Origin: Argentina anserina
Taxonomy: Eukaryota > Streptophyta > Magnoliopsida > Rosales > Rosaceae
Length of the DNA: 64,000 bases
Direction of reading: 5' to 3'
Assembly: GCF_933775445.1 (NCBI RefSeq)
Contig: NC_065876.1
Span: forward strand, 13,516,001 to 13,580,000
The notes under the pieces were generated by a model. That model saw only the letters and a list, made by a program, of their open reading frames with translations, did not search any database and had not been told where the DNA came from. The translations under genes were made by a program, and so were the position numbers. Positions 61,595-64,000 of the stretch are shown here, one piece after another. The stretch's first letter is position 1. The number at the start of each line of letters is the position of its first letter.

Positions 61595-64000
61595 TCATTC
61601 GTGTATTTACATGTCAGCAGAAATTTGATGTTATCTTTACTCATTCTTGGCCCTAAACAACCCAGCAATGACATGGACGTGTATTTGGAGCCGTTGAGGG
61701 ATGACTTGAAGAAGTTATGGCATACCAGTAAAGAGATGTCTAATGCATACAAGAGGAGTACTTTCAACCTAAAAGCTATGTTGTTGTGGAGAATAAATGA
61801 CTTACCAACCTATGGTAATCTAGCAGGTTTAACAGTCAAGGGGGAGTTTGGATGTCCTTTGTGTGGTCCGGAGACAAGCTCTAAGTGGTTGCCGCTTGCA
61901 AACAAGACTGTATATATGGGCCACTGGAGATTTCTTGGCCTAAACCACTCTTTTCGTTCTAGGCACAAGTGGTTTGATGGAACAAAGGAAAAAAAGGGAT
62001 GATCGAAGATTGTTTCTGGACTAGCTGTTGTACATGCGTTACGTGGGTTTAAAAATAATTTTGGCAAGAACAAAAAAGGCCCAATGACGAAATTTAAGAA
62101 AGGAGATCCTTCTAAAATCTTCAAAAAGAAGTCGGTCTTGTATGAGTTACCATATTGGAAGGTTAGTATGTTTTCAATTATGTTTGCTGGTTATGGATTT
62201 ACATTTTCTTTACATGACCAAAGTGTATGTTTGGTTCATTTTAGGTGCTACATATATGTGAAAACTTGGATGTCATGCACATAAAAGCTAGGGTTAGTGA
62301 AGCTAGATGTGAACGACATATCTATAATTGGTAATGAGTGTCGTAGAGATCTTGAGTTACCAGAGTTGATTGATGATAAGATTCCTTTGTTAGAAAAACG
62401 TGCAATGTTAGAGCTACCATTAGCACCTTATACATTAACAAAGGTTGAAAAACCTAAATTTTTTTAGTAAATTGTATGCTCAAAGGTATCCTGATGGATA
62501 TTGCAGCAATATTAGTAATTGTGTGAAGCTGGATGAATCCAAATTGCTTAGTCTTAAGTCACATGACCATCATGTTTTAATGCAAGTTTGTTGCATTAAG
62601 AAGGATATTACCTGAAGGCTTAAGAAAAATGATATAGCGGCTGTCATCATTTTTCAATGAGTTATGTCAAAGGGTACTAGACAAAAAACGATTAGAAGAG
62701 TTGGAAGATGATATCATATTGACTTTATGCATGCTGGAGAGATATCCCCCCCCCCGGTCTTTCTCTGACATTATGATTCATCTTACTATTCATATTGGAA
62801 AAGAGGCTAACGCATGTGGTCTAGTGCATTTTAGGTGGATGTACCCCTTCAAGAGGTAATGAAATTAAATAGGGTATGTCCATTAAAGTTCTTTTGTACA
62901 AGTGTCCCTAATTTTCTGCTTGATAACTATTTCAATTTGCTTTATCTTATTCAAGATATATAAAGCTACTTAAAGACTGTGACAAATTGTGCTAGACCTG
63001 AAGGATCTATAGGAGAACACTATCTAGTTGATGAATGTTTGAGGTTTTGTGGTCTATACATGAAACATGTTGAGGCAATTAGTTCTAAAAAGAAAAAGAA
63101 ATGAAGGAGTTCAAGATGACACAATTATAGATGGCTCTACGCTGTTGAAAAGGCGTTCAATACTCTTATATGATGATGTACACAAAGATGTTAATCTTTA
63201 TGTCTTGCTTAATAGTGAGGAAGTAGTACCATATGTACAATAAGTATATGATTAATAACTTATTGATGTTGTATAAATTTGTTATAACTGAACTACAGAC
63301 TAACCCTAGCTAACACATTGTTATTAGGATTCATGACGATGAATTAATTTGTTCAAAACCTCATTTCCTTGATGAGAACAATTTGCTAGAGAGAAAGCTC
63401 ATTTAGAGACGTTCGTCTTTTGGTTACAATCCAAGGTTTGATAAAGTTTATTCTTTTGTGACTTCTAAAGTTCAATTTCTATGGTGACTAACACATTGAT
63501 CAGATTAGTCATGAAAGTGATTGTTTGTTTTTATATTAATAATGGACAGATTTTGTCAGAAGATAGTGTAGATGGTGTATTATCTAATACCCTGAAGTTG
63601 ATTGTCAAGGGGTCTAGATTTTATGCAATGTCGCATACTGGTTTCGTAATAGATGGAAAACGGTATCACACTGCAGATGCAAAACTGTCTACTACAGATT
63701 ATGGCATCCATGTTGATCCAGATTCTAGCTTAAATTTAATTACAGTGTTTTAAGAGATATTTTGGTATTAGACTTCTATACTTTTCGTGTGGTTATATTT
63801 TAGTGTGATTGGGGAAACATTGTAAGAGGTGTTAAGGAGGATGGGTTCACTGTAGTTAACCTTCATGATGGTTTAGATAGAAAAGATCCTTTCATTTTAG
63901 CATCACATGCAAAACAAGTGTTCTATTCAAGAGAATCTGAGACTTCGAGTTGGTATGTGATGTTGAAGGCTCCTCTAAGAGGATTTCAAGATTTAGAACT
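61595..64000 (+). mobile_element. CACTA (En/Spm) element remnant, runs off the window
   Basis: Protein fragments match the TNP2 transposase family and its accessory domains in order on the plus strand. The left terminal repeat and the transposase N-terminus are missing, because sequence begins inside TNP2 at the junction with the unit B LTR. The right end lies outside the window. Confidence 0.85.
61601..64000 (+). pseudogene. TNP2-type transposase remnant with DUF4218 and DUF4216
   Basis: 61610-62160 carries the TNP2 core (ILGPKQPSNDMDVYLEPL, MLLWRINDLPTYGNLAGLTV, GCPLCGPETSS), with an in-frame TGA at 62000-62002. An intron-like stretch (62161-62245) separates it from VLHICENLDVMHI. A DUF4218-like part follows at 62560-62860 (MIHLTIHIGKEANACGLVHF, FRWMYPF), broken by stops and a poly-C run near 62747. 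63541-63760 and 63800-64000 match the later domain (GFVIDGKRYHTADAK and a DUF4216-like DPFILASHAKQVFY). TNP2 proteins catalyse cut-and-paste movement of CACTA elements. This copy cannot be functional. Confidence 0.82.

Overview
This window is plant nuclear DNA, almost certainly from a eudicot. It has spliced nuclear genes with GT-AG introns, a chloroplast fibrillin, a class IV HD-ZIP gene and many plant-type transposons. A rosid, perhaps Rosaceae, is my guess from how the proteins read, but nothing in the sequence proves it.

Three host genes look functional. (1) A CML18-type calmodulin-like protein (minus strand, 10754-11245, intronless, four EF hands). (2) A PAP3/fibrillin-type plastid-lipid-associated protein (minus strand, 12442-14484, three exons, 356 aa). 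(3) An HDG5-type class IV HD-ZIP transcription factor (plus strand, 31703-36280, ten coding exons, about 803 aa).

Nearly everything else is transposon, deeply nested. 1-8454 is a decayed Ty1/Copia element (integrase and reverse-transcriptase fragments, a short 3' LTR at 8268-8454), interrupted by a solo Tekay-type Ty3/Gypsy LTR at 543-3426 (target duplication CTTAT). Two fold-back elements lie at 9338-9688 and 9745-10075. 14605-26152 is a MuDR-type Mutator-like element with ~160 bp terminal inverted repeats and a perfect 9 bp duplication TTTGAATAA. It landed about 120 bp upstream of the PAP3 start codon. Its PB1-MuDR-MULE-SWIM-zinc-knuckle transposase gene is broken by a nonsense codon, a one-base deletion and a solo LTR (18804-24890, CAAGA), which itself contains another solo LTR (20859-23906, CAATA). 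A Harbinger-type MITE (27676-28121, TAA) and a hAT-like element (28305-29919, 8 bp duplication CTCACAGC) carrying an LTR fragment lie between the MULE and HDG5.

37790-61594 is a nest of one LTR family. A young, intact Tekay chromovirus (38635-49525, minus strand, duplication GATTT, 1504-codon gag-pol, ~3.0 kb LTRs) sits in the 5' LTR of an older non-autonomous relative (unit A). Unit A is joined tail to tail with a second, inverted copy (unit B). After removing the young insertion, the two units form an inverted repeat with arms of about 4.8 kb and a spacer of about 0.9 kb. The right end (61595-64000) is a decayed CACTA/En-Spm TNP2 transposase.

The most interesting signals are: the long A/B inverted repeat, a plausible hairpin-RNA source for silencing this family; a tandem stem-loop in every LTR copy whose stem shows compensatory change; variable arrays of small hairpins in the LTRs; repeated insertion of the family into its own LTRs; and the MULE replacing the PAP3 upstream region. 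All comparisons were made by eye, so identities and copy counts are approximate.
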